NCBI RefSeq assembly: GCF_001418325.1
Contig: NZ_LIPN01000047.1
Location: forward strand, 352-44,216
Origin: Streptomyces atriruber
GTDB taxonomy: Bacteria; Actinomycetota; Actinomycetes; Streptomycetales; Streptomycetaceae
Reading direction: 5' to 3'
DNA length: 43,865 bases
The notes below the pieces were generated by a model. The model was not told where the DNA came from. It was given only the letters and a program-made list of their open reading frames with translations, and did not search any database. Both the position numbers and the translations under genes were made by a program. Shown here in pieces: positions 1 to 9,884 of this stretch (positions within the stretch are counted from its first letter, which is position 1; each line of letters begins with the position of its first letter).

Positions 1-165
1 AAGAACCGGCTGCACCTCGACGTGCACACCGAGCCGGGGCGCCGGGACGACGAGGTGGCCCGCCTCGAATCGCTGGGCGCCGCCGTGGCGCAGCACGTCA
101 AGGAGCCGGGCGGCGAGTGGGTCGTCATGACGGACCCGGAGGGGAACGAGTTCTGCGTCCACTGA
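1..165 (+). CDS. VOC-family (glyoxalase/bleomycin-resistance fold) protein, C-terminal fragment
   Basis: The open frame runs from the first base to a TGA at 163-165 and encodes the last 54 residues; the 5' end lies outside the window. The pattern LHLDVHTE, then a short amphipathic helix, then VVMTDPEGNEFCVH is the closing half of a vicinal-oxygen-chelate domain. The Glu of PEGNEF is the usual metal-binding position of that fold, although many actinobacterial members have no known substrate. No function can be given beyond the fold. The next gene is convergent, 71 bp away, and no clear terminator hairpin was found in the gap. Confidence 0.75.
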   Translation, partial: KNRLHLDVHTEPGRRDDEVARLESLGAAVAQHVKEPGGEWVVMTDPEGNEFCVH

Positions 166-236
166 CCGCCGGGAGCGGCTTCCCCGGCTGCCCGCCCAGA
201 GCGGTCCCCTCCGCTGACCGCCCGGAGCGGAGCGGT

Positions 237-1199
237 TCACGCCGCCGGCTTCCGCAGCATCTCGACCAGCGCCGAGATGCTGTGGTCGCGATGTCCCTCG
301 GCGACCGCCCGTCGCACCAGGTCGTTCATCGGGGCGAGCCAGGAGACATCGATGCCGCCCTCCTCGGCCATGTCCTGGTCGTACTCGGCCGCCGCGTCGA
401 AGAGGCCTACCGTCGAAGCGGGCCGCGTGTAGTCGCCGGAGTCGATCTCCTGGGCCAGGGTCGGCAGGATCGAGGCGATCATCTCCAGCCACTTGACCTC
501 GTACCGCACCATCGAGCCGACCTCCAACCCGCGCGCCTGGAGCAGCGCCGCCCCCTGGAAGAAGCCCATCAGCGCGGGGAGCAGCGTGCTGCCGACCGCC
601 ATCTCGTAGAGGGCGGCGAGGTCCGGCTCGGTGCCGAGGTGGACGGTGTCGCCGCCGAGCACCTTCAGCGTCTCCTCGTACGCGTCGAACGTCGCGCGGT
701 CACCCGCGTAGTAGAGCAACGTGTCCGGCTTCCCCACGGCCCCCGGCACGTTCTTGACGGCACCGTCGAGGAACCGCGCACCGTGCCCGACCGCCCAGTC
801 GGCCATCCCCCGAGCACCGGACGGGGCGCCGGAGTTGAGCGTCACCAGAGTGCGCCCGGCCAGCGCGGCAGCCGCCGGTTCCAGAGCGGCGAGCGTAGCC
901 TCGTACGTCGTCAGGCAAGCGATGACGAGAGGGCTCGCGGTGAGCGCGTCCACGAGCCTCGTCGCGTGCGAGGCACCCTTCGCGACGAGCGGGGCCGCCT
1001 TCTCCGCGCTGCGGTTCCACACCGTCGTCTCGTGCCCGGCCTCGATGAAGGCCTCGGCCAGTGCCGTACCCATCAGCCCGAGCCCGACGATCGTCACGGG
1101 CGTACGTGCGCTCACCCCCGCACCCGTGCCTGTACCCGTATCCGCGCCTGCGCCTGCGCCTGCGCCCGCAGACATAGCCGTGCCCTTGGCGTCCGTCAT
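237..1199 (-). CDS. NAD(P)-binding reductase, imine-reductase / beta-hydroxyacid-dehydrogenase type
   Basis: A 320-residue protein with a Rossmann dinucleotide site (GLGLMG, about residues 39-44) followed by VWNRS, the pattern of NADPH-dependent members of the 6-phosphogluconate/3-hydroxyisobutyrate dehydrogenase superfamily. The C-terminal helical half resembles the imine-reductase branch, which reduces cyclic imines or related C=N/C=O groups. The real substrate is unknown. I chose the ATG at 1199 because AGGA lies upstream; an ATG at 1175 and a GTG-type extension to 1253 are alternatives. Residues 11-28 are a low-complexity Gly-Ala/Gly-Thr run coded by hexanucleotide repeats and look like a disordered tail. 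The gene is divergent from the membrane protein at 1345, and both leaders share the palindrome at 1266-1285. Confidence 0.8.
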   Translation of the reverse strand: MTDAKGTAMSAGAGAGAGADTGTGTGAGVSARTPVTIVGLGLMGTALAEAFIEAGHETTVWNRSAEKAAPLVAKGASHATRLVDALTASPLVIACLTTYEATLAALEPAAAALAGRTLVTLNSGAPSGARGMADWAVGHGARFLDGAVKNVPGAVGKPDTLLYYAGDRATFDAYEETLKVLGGDTVHLGTEPDLAALYEMAVGSTLLPALMGFFQGAALLQARGLEVGSMVRYEVKWLEMIASILPTLAQEIDSGDYTRPASTVGLFDAAAEYDQDMAEEGGIDVSWLAPMNDLVRRAVAEGHRDHSISALVEMLRKPAA

Positions 1200-1265
1200 G
1201 GTCCGACCCCGTTCCTGTAGTTGATCGCCTCCCCATGCTGTGTCGATCGCCACGAACCACTCAAG

Positions 1266-1285
1266 TACGCACTAATAAGTGCGTA
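1266..1285. promoter_or_regulatory. Perfect inverted repeat, probable operator
   Basis: TACGCACT and AGTGCGTA are perfect 8-bp arms around AATA, and the site is locally AT-rich within GC-rich surroundings. It lies 66 bp upstream of the reductase start and 60 bp upstream of the membrane-protein start, so it could control both. Palindromes of this look are, as far as I recall, common beside HxlR-type regulators in actinobacteria. No such regulator gene lies nearby, so the family assignment is inference. Confidence 0.55.
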
Positions 1286-1344
1286 GTTACCTTTGGGTGG
1301 GGGCACCCCCCGCTAGGCACGTCGGACCAGGAAGGCCCGTCCGC

Positions 1345-4120
<2,776 letters not shown>

Positions 4121-4125
4121 GCGGC

Positions 4126-4227
4126 GCGCAAGCGGCGTAAGCGGCACCCCCTGGACGACATTGCTTGCGCGTGCATATAGTGCACGCGCAAGCAATCGCC
4201 GCGCGCAAGCAACGCCGTGCGCAAGCA
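4126..4227. promoter_or_regulatory. Operator cluster: 37-bp palindrome plus direct copies of GCGCAAGCA
   Basis: A perfect palindrome has 16-bp arms (ATTGCTTGCGCGTGCA at 4160-4175 and its complement at 4181-4196) around TATAG. The core GCGCAAGCA occurs at 4186, 4203 and 4219, in inverse at 4162-4170, and nearly at 4126. A possible promoter overlaps it: TGGACG (4152-4157), 18 bp, TATAGT (4176-4181). A dimeric repressor bound here would cover the -10 box. MarR-type repressors often use TTGC...GCAA sites; that family guess is inference. Confidence 0.65.
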
Positions 4228-4242
4228 CCCAAGGGGGATCCC

Positions 4243-4836
4243 ATGACCCGCAAGTTCCTCTTCATCCTCGGCAGCGCCCGCCCCGAGGGCAACACGGAGA
4301 TCCTGGCCCGCAAGGCCGCCGAACAGCTTCCCTCGGACATCGAGCAGCGCTGGCTGAACCTGGCGGAACTGCCGCTGCCCGACTTCGAGGACCGGCGCCA
4401 CGACGGCACGCGCCCCCGGGCCCGCCCCCGCCCCGTCGGCGACAACGAAGCGACGCTCCTGGACGCCACCCTGGAGGCCACGGACATCGTCATCGTGTCG
4501 CCCCTGTACTGGTACTCGCTGTCGGCCACCGTCAAGCGCTACCTCGACTACTGGGACGCGTGGCTGGAGACTCCGGAGATCGCCTTCAAGGACACCCTGG
4601 AGAACCGCACCCTGTGGGGCGTGACGGCGCTCGCGCACCGCGAGGAGGAGGTGGCGGACCCGCTGATCGGCACGCTGCGCAACACGGCCGCCTTCTTCCC
4701 CATGCGCTTCGGAGGCGTCCTGCTCGGCAACGGCACCCGGCCCGGCCACGTCCTGGAGGACACCGAGGCCCTGGCGCGCGCCAAGACCTTCTTCGCGCAG
4801 GAGCCGCCGCTGGCCCGCTACCCGTACGACAACTGA
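4243..4836 (+). CDS. NAD(P)H-dependent FMN reductase (flavodoxin fold)
   Basis: A 197-residue protein that starts at an ATG preceded by AAGGGGG. LFILGSARPEGNTE (about residues 5-18) is the FMN-phosphate loop of the flavodoxin-like reductase family, and SPLYWYSLSATVKRYLDYWDA (about 87-107) is its second flavin-contact region. Such enzymes pass two electrons from NAD(P)H to FMN, quinones, azo dyes or nitro compounds. The substrate cannot be read from sequence. It is monocistronic behind a strong palindromic operator, which suggests that a chemical signal induces it. The 3' end faces the convergent ABC permease. Confidence 0.88.
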   Translation: MTRKFLFILGSARPEGNTEILARKAAEQLPSDIEQRWLNLAELPLPDFEDRRHDGTRPRARPRPVGDNEATLLDATLEATDIVIVSPLYWYSLSATVKRYLDYWDAWLETPEIAFKDTLENRTLWGVTALAHREEEVADPLIGTLRNTAAFFPMRFGGVLLGNGTRPGHVLEDTEALARAKTFFAQEPPLARYPYDN

Positions 4837-4860
4837 CGACAGCGCGCCGAGCGTGGGCCG

Positions 4861-4926
4861 TGCGCCATGACACCCTGCGCCATGACGCCCTCGCCGTGAC
4901 GCATGACGCCCTACGCCATGACGTCC
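4861..4926. repeat. Imperfect 15-bp tandem repeat at the 3' end of the ABC permease gene
   Basis: Units of the form TGCGCCATGACGCCC begin at 4861, 4876, about 4897 and 4912. The last copy carries the permease's final codons and stop (read on the minus strand), so the array repeats the gene's own tail into the 74-bp convergent gap. Confidence 0.7.
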
Positions 4927-5825
4927 TTCGCCCCGAACCGCGCCCACGCCGCCGAGCCGAACACGGCCGCGTACAGCCCCTGCATCTGCAGGTTCTTGAT
5001 GATGTCGTCCCAGTAGATCGGCTCGCGCATCAGATCGGCGAAGGACAGCCAGTAGTGCGAGAAGAAGTACGGGTGGAGGCCGTGCAGCTGCGGGATCTGG
5101 TCCAGGATCTGGACCGTGATCAGCAGTCCGACGGTCGTCGCCATCGCCGCGATGCCGCTGCTCGTGAGCGTCGAGACGAAGAGGCCGAGCGCCGCCACAC
5201 CGATCAGTGACACGGCGACGACGAGAGCGATCAGCAGGGCCCGCAGCAGCCCTTCGCCGAAGCTCATGCGCGTGCCGGAGATCGTGGTGACCTCGCCGAG
5301 GGGGAAGAGCAGCGCGCCGGTCGCGAGCGCGGACACGGCCACGACCAGGGTCGCGACCAGGCAGAACGTCAGTGTGGTCGCGTACTTCGCGAGGAGGAGC
5401 CGGGTCCGTCCGGCGGGCGCGACCAGCAGGTAGCGCAGCGTGCCGGCGTTGGCCTCGCCCGCGACCGCGTCCCCCGCGACGACGCCGATCGCCATCGGGA
5501 GGAAGAACGGCAGGGTCGCGGCGAGCGCGGTGAAGACCAGGAACAGGCCGTTGTTGGTGATCTGCGCGATGAAGGCGGGCCCGCCTTCGCCGCCGCCCCC
5601 GCCGATCGTGGAGCCGTCACTGGTCTCGATCTTGACGGCGACGCCGACGAGGATCGGCACGGCGGCCAGCACCCCGAGCAGCGCGAGGGTCCGCCAGCGG
5701 CGGAACGTGATCCCGAGCTCGCTGCGGAAGAGGCCGAGCGTCCAGAGCCGACGGGGCTCCCGCGCGCCGCCCGCCGGTGTCGGCCCGGAGCCGTCCATGA
5801 CCTCAACGGCCTCAGCCCGCGACAT
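4911..5825 (-). CDS. ABC transporter permease (ABC-2 type)
   Basis: A 304-residue integral membrane partner of the ATPase encoded just upstream. It shows about six hydrophobic segments and a glycine-rich outer loop near residues 73-85. The ATG at 5825 overlaps the ATPase stop by 14 bp and has AGAGGG seven bases before it, so the two genes are translationally coupled. ABC-2 permeases usually export drugs, lipids or polysaccharides, and no solute-binding protein is present, which fits export. The substrate is unknown. The gene's tail is repeated in the downstream gap. Confidence 0.88.
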   Translation of the reverse strand: MSRAEAVEVMDGSGPTPAGGAREPRRLWTLGLFRSELGITFRRWRTLALLGVLAAVPILVGVAVKIETSDGSTIGGGGGEGGPAFIAQITNNGLFLVFTALAATLPFFLPMAIGVVAGDAVAGEANAGTLRYLLVAPAGRTRLLLAKYATTLTFCLVATLVVAVSALATGALLFPLGEVTTISGTRMSFGEGLLRALLIALVVAVSLIGVAALGLFVSTLTSSGIAAMATTVGLLITVQILDQIPQLHGLHPYFFSHYWLSFADLMREPIYWDDIIKNLQMQGLYAAVFGSAAWARFGAKDVMA

Positions 5826-6840
5826 CGAAACCCTCTCCCGTCAGTGCCACGAACGCGTCCTCCAGAGAGGCCCGTTCGAGTCCGAATCCGCGGACGCGGA
5901 CGCCCGCCCCGACCAGCGCGGCGTTCAGCTCGGCCAGCTCCACTTCCCGGCCGCTCTCGTCCTGGGACGGCGGTTCACCCGTCACCCGGTCCTCCGTCAC
6001 GGTCAGGTCGGTCACGCCGTGCTCCTTCAGGACGCGCGCGGCGTCGCCCGCGTCCGGTGTCGTCACGACGAGCCTGCCCCGCGCGCCCGCGGCGAGTTCG
6101 GCGACCGGCCCCTGGGTGATCAGGCGACCCTGGGTCATCACGGCCGCGTGCGTGCAGACCTGCTCGATCTCGTCGAGGAGGTGCGAGGAGAGGAAGACGG
6201 TCGTGCCCTCCGCCGCCAGCTCCCGCACCAGGGTGCGGATCTCACGCATGCCCTGCGGGTCGAGGCCGTTGGTCGGCTCGTCGAGGACGAGGAGCCTGCG
6301 CGGCTGGAGCAGCGCGGCGGCGAGCCCGAGCCGCTGCTTCATGCCGAGGGAGTACGCCTTCGCCTTCTTGCCGGCGGCCGCGGTGAGCCCGACCCGGTCC
6401 AGCGCCGCCTCGGCCCGCGCGCGCCGGGTGCGGGGGTCGGCGGTCGGGTCGGCGGAGTCGTAGCGCAGGAGGTTGTCGCGGCCCGAGAGGAAGCCGTAGA
6501 GGGCGGGGCCCTCGATCAGCGCGCCCACGTGCGGGAGCACGCTGCGCGTGGCGCGCGGCATGGTGCGGCCGAGGACCTCGGCGTGGCCGGAGGTCGGCTC
6601 GATGAGGCCCATCAGCATGCGGATCGTGGTCGTCTTGCCCGAGCCGTTCGGCCCGAGGAAACCGAAGACGCTGCCCTCCGGGACGGTGAGGTCGAGCCGG
6701 TCGACGGCGAGGTGCTTTCCGTAGCGCTTGGTGAGCGCATGCGTCTCGATGACGTGTTTCACCGTGTCCACGGAGATCGCCATGTCGGCCGAGCCCGCGG
6801 AGTCCGCTTCGCCCACCGGAATGCCGTTGGTGCCCGGCAC
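5812..6840 (-). CDS. ABC transporter ATP-binding protein
   Basis: The DrrA-like nucleotide-binding subunit of the exporter: Walker A GPNGSGKT (about residues 63-70), signature YSLGMKQR (163-170), Walker B plus D-loop LLVLDEPTNGLDP (183-195) and the switch His in LSSH. A C-terminal domain of about 100 residues, typical of the drug-exporter branch, follows. I place the start at the GTG at 6840, giving 342 residues, because GGGAGG lies five bases upstream. An ATG at 6783 has no good ribosome site, and the longer frame to 6972 runs through a terminator hairpin and tandem repeats. Confidence 0.9.
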   Translation of the reverse strand: MPGTNGIPVGEADSAGSADMAISVDTVKHVIETHALTKRYGKHLAVDRLDLTVPEGSVFGFLGPNGSGKTTTIRMLMGLIEPTSGHAEVLGRTMPRATRSVLPHVGALIEGPALYGFLSGRDNLLRYDSADPTADPRTRRARAEAALDRVGLTAAAGKKAKAYSLGMKQRLGLAAALLQPRRLLVLDEPTNGLDPQGMREIRTLVRELAAEGTTVFLSSHLLDEIEQVCTHAAVMTQGRLITQGPVAELAAGARGRLVVTTPDAGDAARVLKEHGVTDLTVTEDRVTGEPPSQDESGREVELAELNAALVGAGVRVRGFGLERASLEDAFVALTGEGFDVAG

Positions 6841-6857
6841 GTAGCCCTCCCTCTTCC

Positions 6858-6921
6858 GCTGTTCCGCTGTTCCGCTCTTCCGTCTCGCAAGTCGCGTCGG
6901 TCGCGTCGGTCGCGTCGGTCT
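6858..6921. repeat. Two short tandem repeats in the ABC leader
   Basis: Three exact copies of GTCGCGTCG occur at 6891-6899, 6900-6908 and 6909-6917, preceded near 6853-6880 by copies of TTCCGCTG. Both lie between the upstream terminator and the GTG start. They could be simple slippage or spaced protein contacts; nothing in the sequence decides. Confidence 0.6.
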
Positions 6922-6940
6922 CGCCAGCTCCGCGACGAAA

Positions 6941-6975
6941 CGGATGGAAGGCGCCGACCCGGCACCTTCCATCCG
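6941..6975 (-). terminator. Hairpin terminator of the LolA-like gene
   Basis: 15-bp arms (6941-6955 and 6961-6975) surround a 5-base loop. The one imperfect pair is G-U in minus-strand RNA but C-A in plus-strand RNA, so the structure favours the minus strand. It lies 41 bp after the stop of the gene at 7016 and has no U-tract, as is common in streptomycetes. Confidence 0.7.
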
Positions 6976-7015
6976 CCGTACCCCTGGGTCGTGCGCACCT
7001 CAGGCGCGCATCCTC

Positions 7016-8311
7016 CTAGTGCGCGTCGTTCGCCGCTTTCACCAGCGCGTCCTTCGTGACCGCACCCACGTAGACCTTGCCGTCATCGGTGACGAGGGCG
7101 TTGATCAGGCGGGTCGAGAAGACCGTGCCGGAGCCGAACTTGCCGTCGACCTGGTCGCCCAGCGAGTCGATCAGCTTCTGCGCGTCCTGCGGGACGTCGC
7201 CCGAACCGGCCGTCGGCAGGCCCTGGCCACCTGGCAGCTTCAGTTCGGCGATGGTGCTCCAGCCCTCACCGATGATCTTCGGTTCGTTGAGGTCGCCCTT
7301 GCCGAACTCCGCGGCGTCCTTGTCCCCCTTGCCCTTGAAGTCGTGGCCTTCCTTGCCGTGCTGCTCGTCGGCCTCGGTGACCTTCGTGCCCTTGGGCGGC
7401 GTGAAGTCGAAGGTGGACGCGGACGGCTTGCCGAAGTCGACCTTCGTGAAGCCCGCGTCGACGACGGCCGCGCCCCCGGAGGACGGGGTCAGGGTGAACT
7501 TGAGCGGCGTACCGGTCTTCTCGTCCACCGCGACCGTGATCTGGCCGATCGTCGAACCGGACTCCTTCGGCTTGATCACCAGGCGGTACGCGTCGCGGCC
7601 CGCGACCTGTGCGGTGCCGTCGACCTTCACGGACGTGGTGTCGTCGACGGCCTTCAGGGCCTGCTCGGCGAACTCCTTGGGGGTCGAGGGCAGCTGCTCG
7701 CCGTCGAGCCCCTTCGGGACCCCCTCCTTGCCCTCGGCACCCTTGTCGTGCTTCTTCGAAGAGTCGTGTTTCGAAGAGGCGCCCTCGCCCTTGGCGTGGT
7801 AGGCCTCGTTCGACTCGCTGTCGTACGCCCACACGTCGTCACCGTTGTGGATCATGCTGTACTCGGAGGCGTCGCCGAGGACGGACACCTTCTGCTTGTC
7901 GGGGCCGTCGGCCGCGACGCGCAGCGTGTGCGTACCGGACGCCAGCTCCATCAGCTTGCTCTTGGGGTCGGCCGCCGAGCCCTTCTCGTCGCCGCCCTCC
8001 CCCCGGTCCGCGCCGCCGCCACCGAAGCCGCCCGCCATGCCACCGATCGACGGCAGGCCCAGGTCAGTGCTGATCTTGACGTTGCCCGACAGCTGCTGCG
8101 TGTCCGACGCGGCGATCTTCTCGATGAGCTCCTGCGCGGTGACCTTCGGCAGGTCCGGGTCGCCCGACGTGGCGAGCGCCGGGACGAGCCCGATGGTCGC
8201 CGCCGCCACCCCCGCCACCGCGATCGGGACCGCATAGCGGGCCGCCTTGCGGCGTCCTGCACGCAGTTCCCCGGCCTCGCTGGTGTCCTTCTCCGGTTCG
8301 TACGGTGCCAT
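7016..8311 (-). CDS. LolA-like secreted/membrane-anchored protein
   Basis: A 431-residue protein with a basic start, one hydrophobic segment (about residues 24-48) that acts as signal or anchor, and an outer domain of the LolA/outer-membrane-lipoprotein-sorting type. That domain shows beta-rich stretches (VWAYDSESNEAYH, RDAYRLVIKPK, IGQITVAVDEKTGTPLKFTL). In actinobacteria this fold is found in surface proteins thought to bind or carry lipids; the exact role is unknown. Two Lys/Gly/Asp-rich linkers (about 125-140 and 195-215) interrupt the fold. I chose the ATG at 8311 because GGAGGT is at good spacing; a start at 8386 lacks one. No lipobox Cys is visible. Confidence 0.75.
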   Translation of the reverse strand: MAPYEPEKDTSEAGELRAGRRKAARYAVPIAVAGVAAATIGLVPALATSGDPDLPKVTAQELIEKIAASDTQQLSGNVKISTDLGLPSIGGMAGGFGGGGADRGEGGDEKGSAADPKSKLMELASGTHTLRVAADGPDKQKVSVLGDASEYSMIHNGDDVWAYDSESNEAYHAKGEGASSKHDSSKKHDKGAEGKEGVPKGLDGEQLPSTPKEFAEQALKAVDDTTSVKVDGTAQVAGRDAYRLVIKPKESGSTIGQITVAVDEKTGTPLKFTLTPSSGGAAVVDAGFTKVDFGKPSASTFDFTPPKGTKVTEADEQHGKEGHDFKGKGDKDAAEFGKGDLNEPKIIGEGWSTIAELKLPGGQGLPTAGSGDVPQDAQKLIDSLGDQVDGKFGSGTVFSTRLINALVTDDGKVYVGAVTKDALVKAANDAH

Positions 8312-8386
8312 TGTCTGCCTTACCTCCGTGGTCGGCGGCGGCCTTACCTGTACGTGCCTTCGTCCACCCTGTGCCGCCATTCTCAC

Positions 8387-8438
8387 CCGAATTGGTCAGG
8401 AGTGGTTGTTCTCGCTGGACTCCATCCGACCAAATCGG
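8387..8438. promoter_or_regulatory. Imperfect inverted repeat upstream of the LolA-like gene
   Basis: CCGAATTGGTC (8387-8397) and GACCAAATCGG (8428-8438) match as inverted arms at 10 of 11 positions, 30 bp apart, about 75 bp ahead of the start at 8311. Such spacing could be a two-site operator. No promoter consensus was recognised. Confidence 0.35.
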
Positions 8439-8557
8439 CCAGCAAGAAGCGTCAGACCCCGGGCGCAACTCCACGTACTGCCCTGGGATGACGTGAAACG
8501 GCGGCGCCTCCCCCATCCCGTAGGGGGTCGACACCGCCGATCGAAAGGTCCGGACCC

Positions 8558-9568
8558 TCAGCCCGCCCGGTGCACCACCAGGTCGCAGAGCTCCACCAGG
8601 GCCGCCTTCGCGTCGCCCTCCGGCAGCGGTCCCAGTGCGGCCCGTGCGCCTTCCGCGTAGCAGACCGTGTCCCTGCGGGCGTCCTCCAGCGCGGGGTGCG
8701 CGCGCAGCCTCACGAGGGCCTCCGCGTGCCGTGCGTCGTCCGTGAGGTCCGAGTCGAGCAGCTCGCACAGGGCGATGTCCTCGGCCAGGCCGAGCCGAGC
8801 CGCCCGCTCGCGCAGGCGCAGCACCGGCAGCGTGGGGATGCCCTCGCGCAGGTCGGTGCCCGGCGTCTTGCCGGACTCGTGGGAGTCGGACGCGATGTCG
8901 AGCACGTCGTCGGCGAGCTGGAAGGCGACGCCGAGCCGCTCTCCGTACTGGGTGAGGACGTCGACGACGGTCTCGTCGGCGCCGGACATCATCGCGCCGA
9001 ACCGGCAGGCCACGGCGACCAGCGAGCCGGTCTTGCCCCTGAGCACGTCGAGGTAGTGGTCGACCGGGTCGCGGCCCTCGGCCGGTCCCGCGGTCTCCAG
9101 GATCTGGCCGGTGACCAGGCGTTCGAACGCCTCGGCCTGGATGCGGACGGCCTCCGGGCCGAGGTCGGCCAGGATGTAGGAGGCGCGGGCGAAAAGAAAG
9201 TCGCCGGTCAGGACGGCGACGGAGTTCCCCCAGCGCTGGTTGGCGCTCGGTACGCCCCGGCGCACGTCCGCCTCGTCCATGACGTCGTCGTGGTACAGCG
9301 TCGCCAGGTGCGTCAGCTCCACGACGACGGCGGAGGGCACGACACGCGGCGCGTACGGGTCGCCGAACTGGGCAGCGAGCATCACGAGCAGCGGACGGAA
9401 ACGCTTGCCCCCGGCACGGACGAGGTGCTGGGCGGCCTCGGTGATGAAGGGCACCTCGCTCTTGGTGGCCTCGAGCAGGCCCTCCTCCACAGCCGCCAAT
9501 CCGACCTGGACATCGGCTTCGAGAGCCTGGTCCCGCACGCTCAGCCCAAAAGGCCCGACGACGGTCAC
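8558..9568 (-). CDS. Long-chain polyprenyl diphosphate synthase
   Basis: A 336-residue trans-isoprenyl diphosphate synthase that condenses isopentenyl diphosphate onto an allylic primer. It has GGKRFRP (53-59) for substrate phosphate, the first Asp-rich motif DDVMD (94-98) and the second, DDVLD (220-224). The length and the medium/long-chain type pattern suggest the octa/nonaprenyl class that makes the menaquinone tail; chain length cannot be fixed from sequence alone. The start is the GTG at 9568, preceded by AGGAGA, which matches the usual start in Streptomyces relatives (inference from memory). A weak CCCCC/GGGGG hairpin at 8510-8527 may end transcription. Confidence 0.92.
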   Translation of the reverse strand: MTVVGPFGLSVRDQALEADVQVGLAAVEEGLLEATKSEVPFITEAAQHLVRAGGKRFRPLLVMLAAQFGDPYAPRVVPSAVVVELTHLATLYHDDVMDEADVRRGVPSANQRWGNSVAVLTGDFLFARASYILADLGPEAVRIQAEAFERLVTGQILETAGPAEGRDPVDHYLDVLRGKTGSLVAVACRFGAMMSGADETVVDVLTQYGERLGVAFQLADDVLDIASDSHESGKTPGTDLREGIPTLPVLRLRERAARLGLAEDIALCELLDSDLTDDARHAEALVRLRAHPALEDARRDTVCYAEGARAALGPLPEGDAKAALVELCDLVVHRAG

Positions 9569-9884
9569 GAGAGGTTCTCCTGTCTGCTGACGATCACACG
9601 GCCAACTCGGTCGATCATTGGATCTCGGTCGATGACACGGGTTTGTCGATGTGTCGCTGCCATCACTCAAGTCAGCGTATCCGGTCGACTTTCGATCACG
9701 GCGAGCACCTGCCCGCCCGTCGCACGTCGCAGCCCTGGTCGGCGCGGTGCGAGAGGCCCCTTCCGCCCGCCCGGCACACCAGCCCGCGCGGCGACCGAAG
9801 CCCACCGGTATGTTCGTGATCAGCCCATACGACTGACAAGCCCGTCCTGCACCACAAGAACCGTATCGACCGGGAGAAGACTCT
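9569..9884. other. 316-bp divergent intergenic region with a direct repeat
   Basis: It separates the polyprenyl synthase (minus) from the POT transporter (plus). CTCGGTCGAT occurs at 9606-9615 and again at 9624-9633, a period of 18 bp, 38-65 bp from the synthase start, and may be a regulator site. A 61-codon open frame at 9651-9836 has skewed composition and no ribosome site, so I do not call it a gene. Confidence 0.45.

Noticed and set aside
1111..1172. Hexanucleotide repeats in the reductase N-terminus as a phase-variation switch
   Set aside because: The 6-bp unit keeps the reading frame, so copy changes would not turn the gene on or off.
9651..9836. Small 61-codon frame in the divergent gap
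   Set aside because: No ribosome site and unusual composition; more likely promoter and leader DNA.
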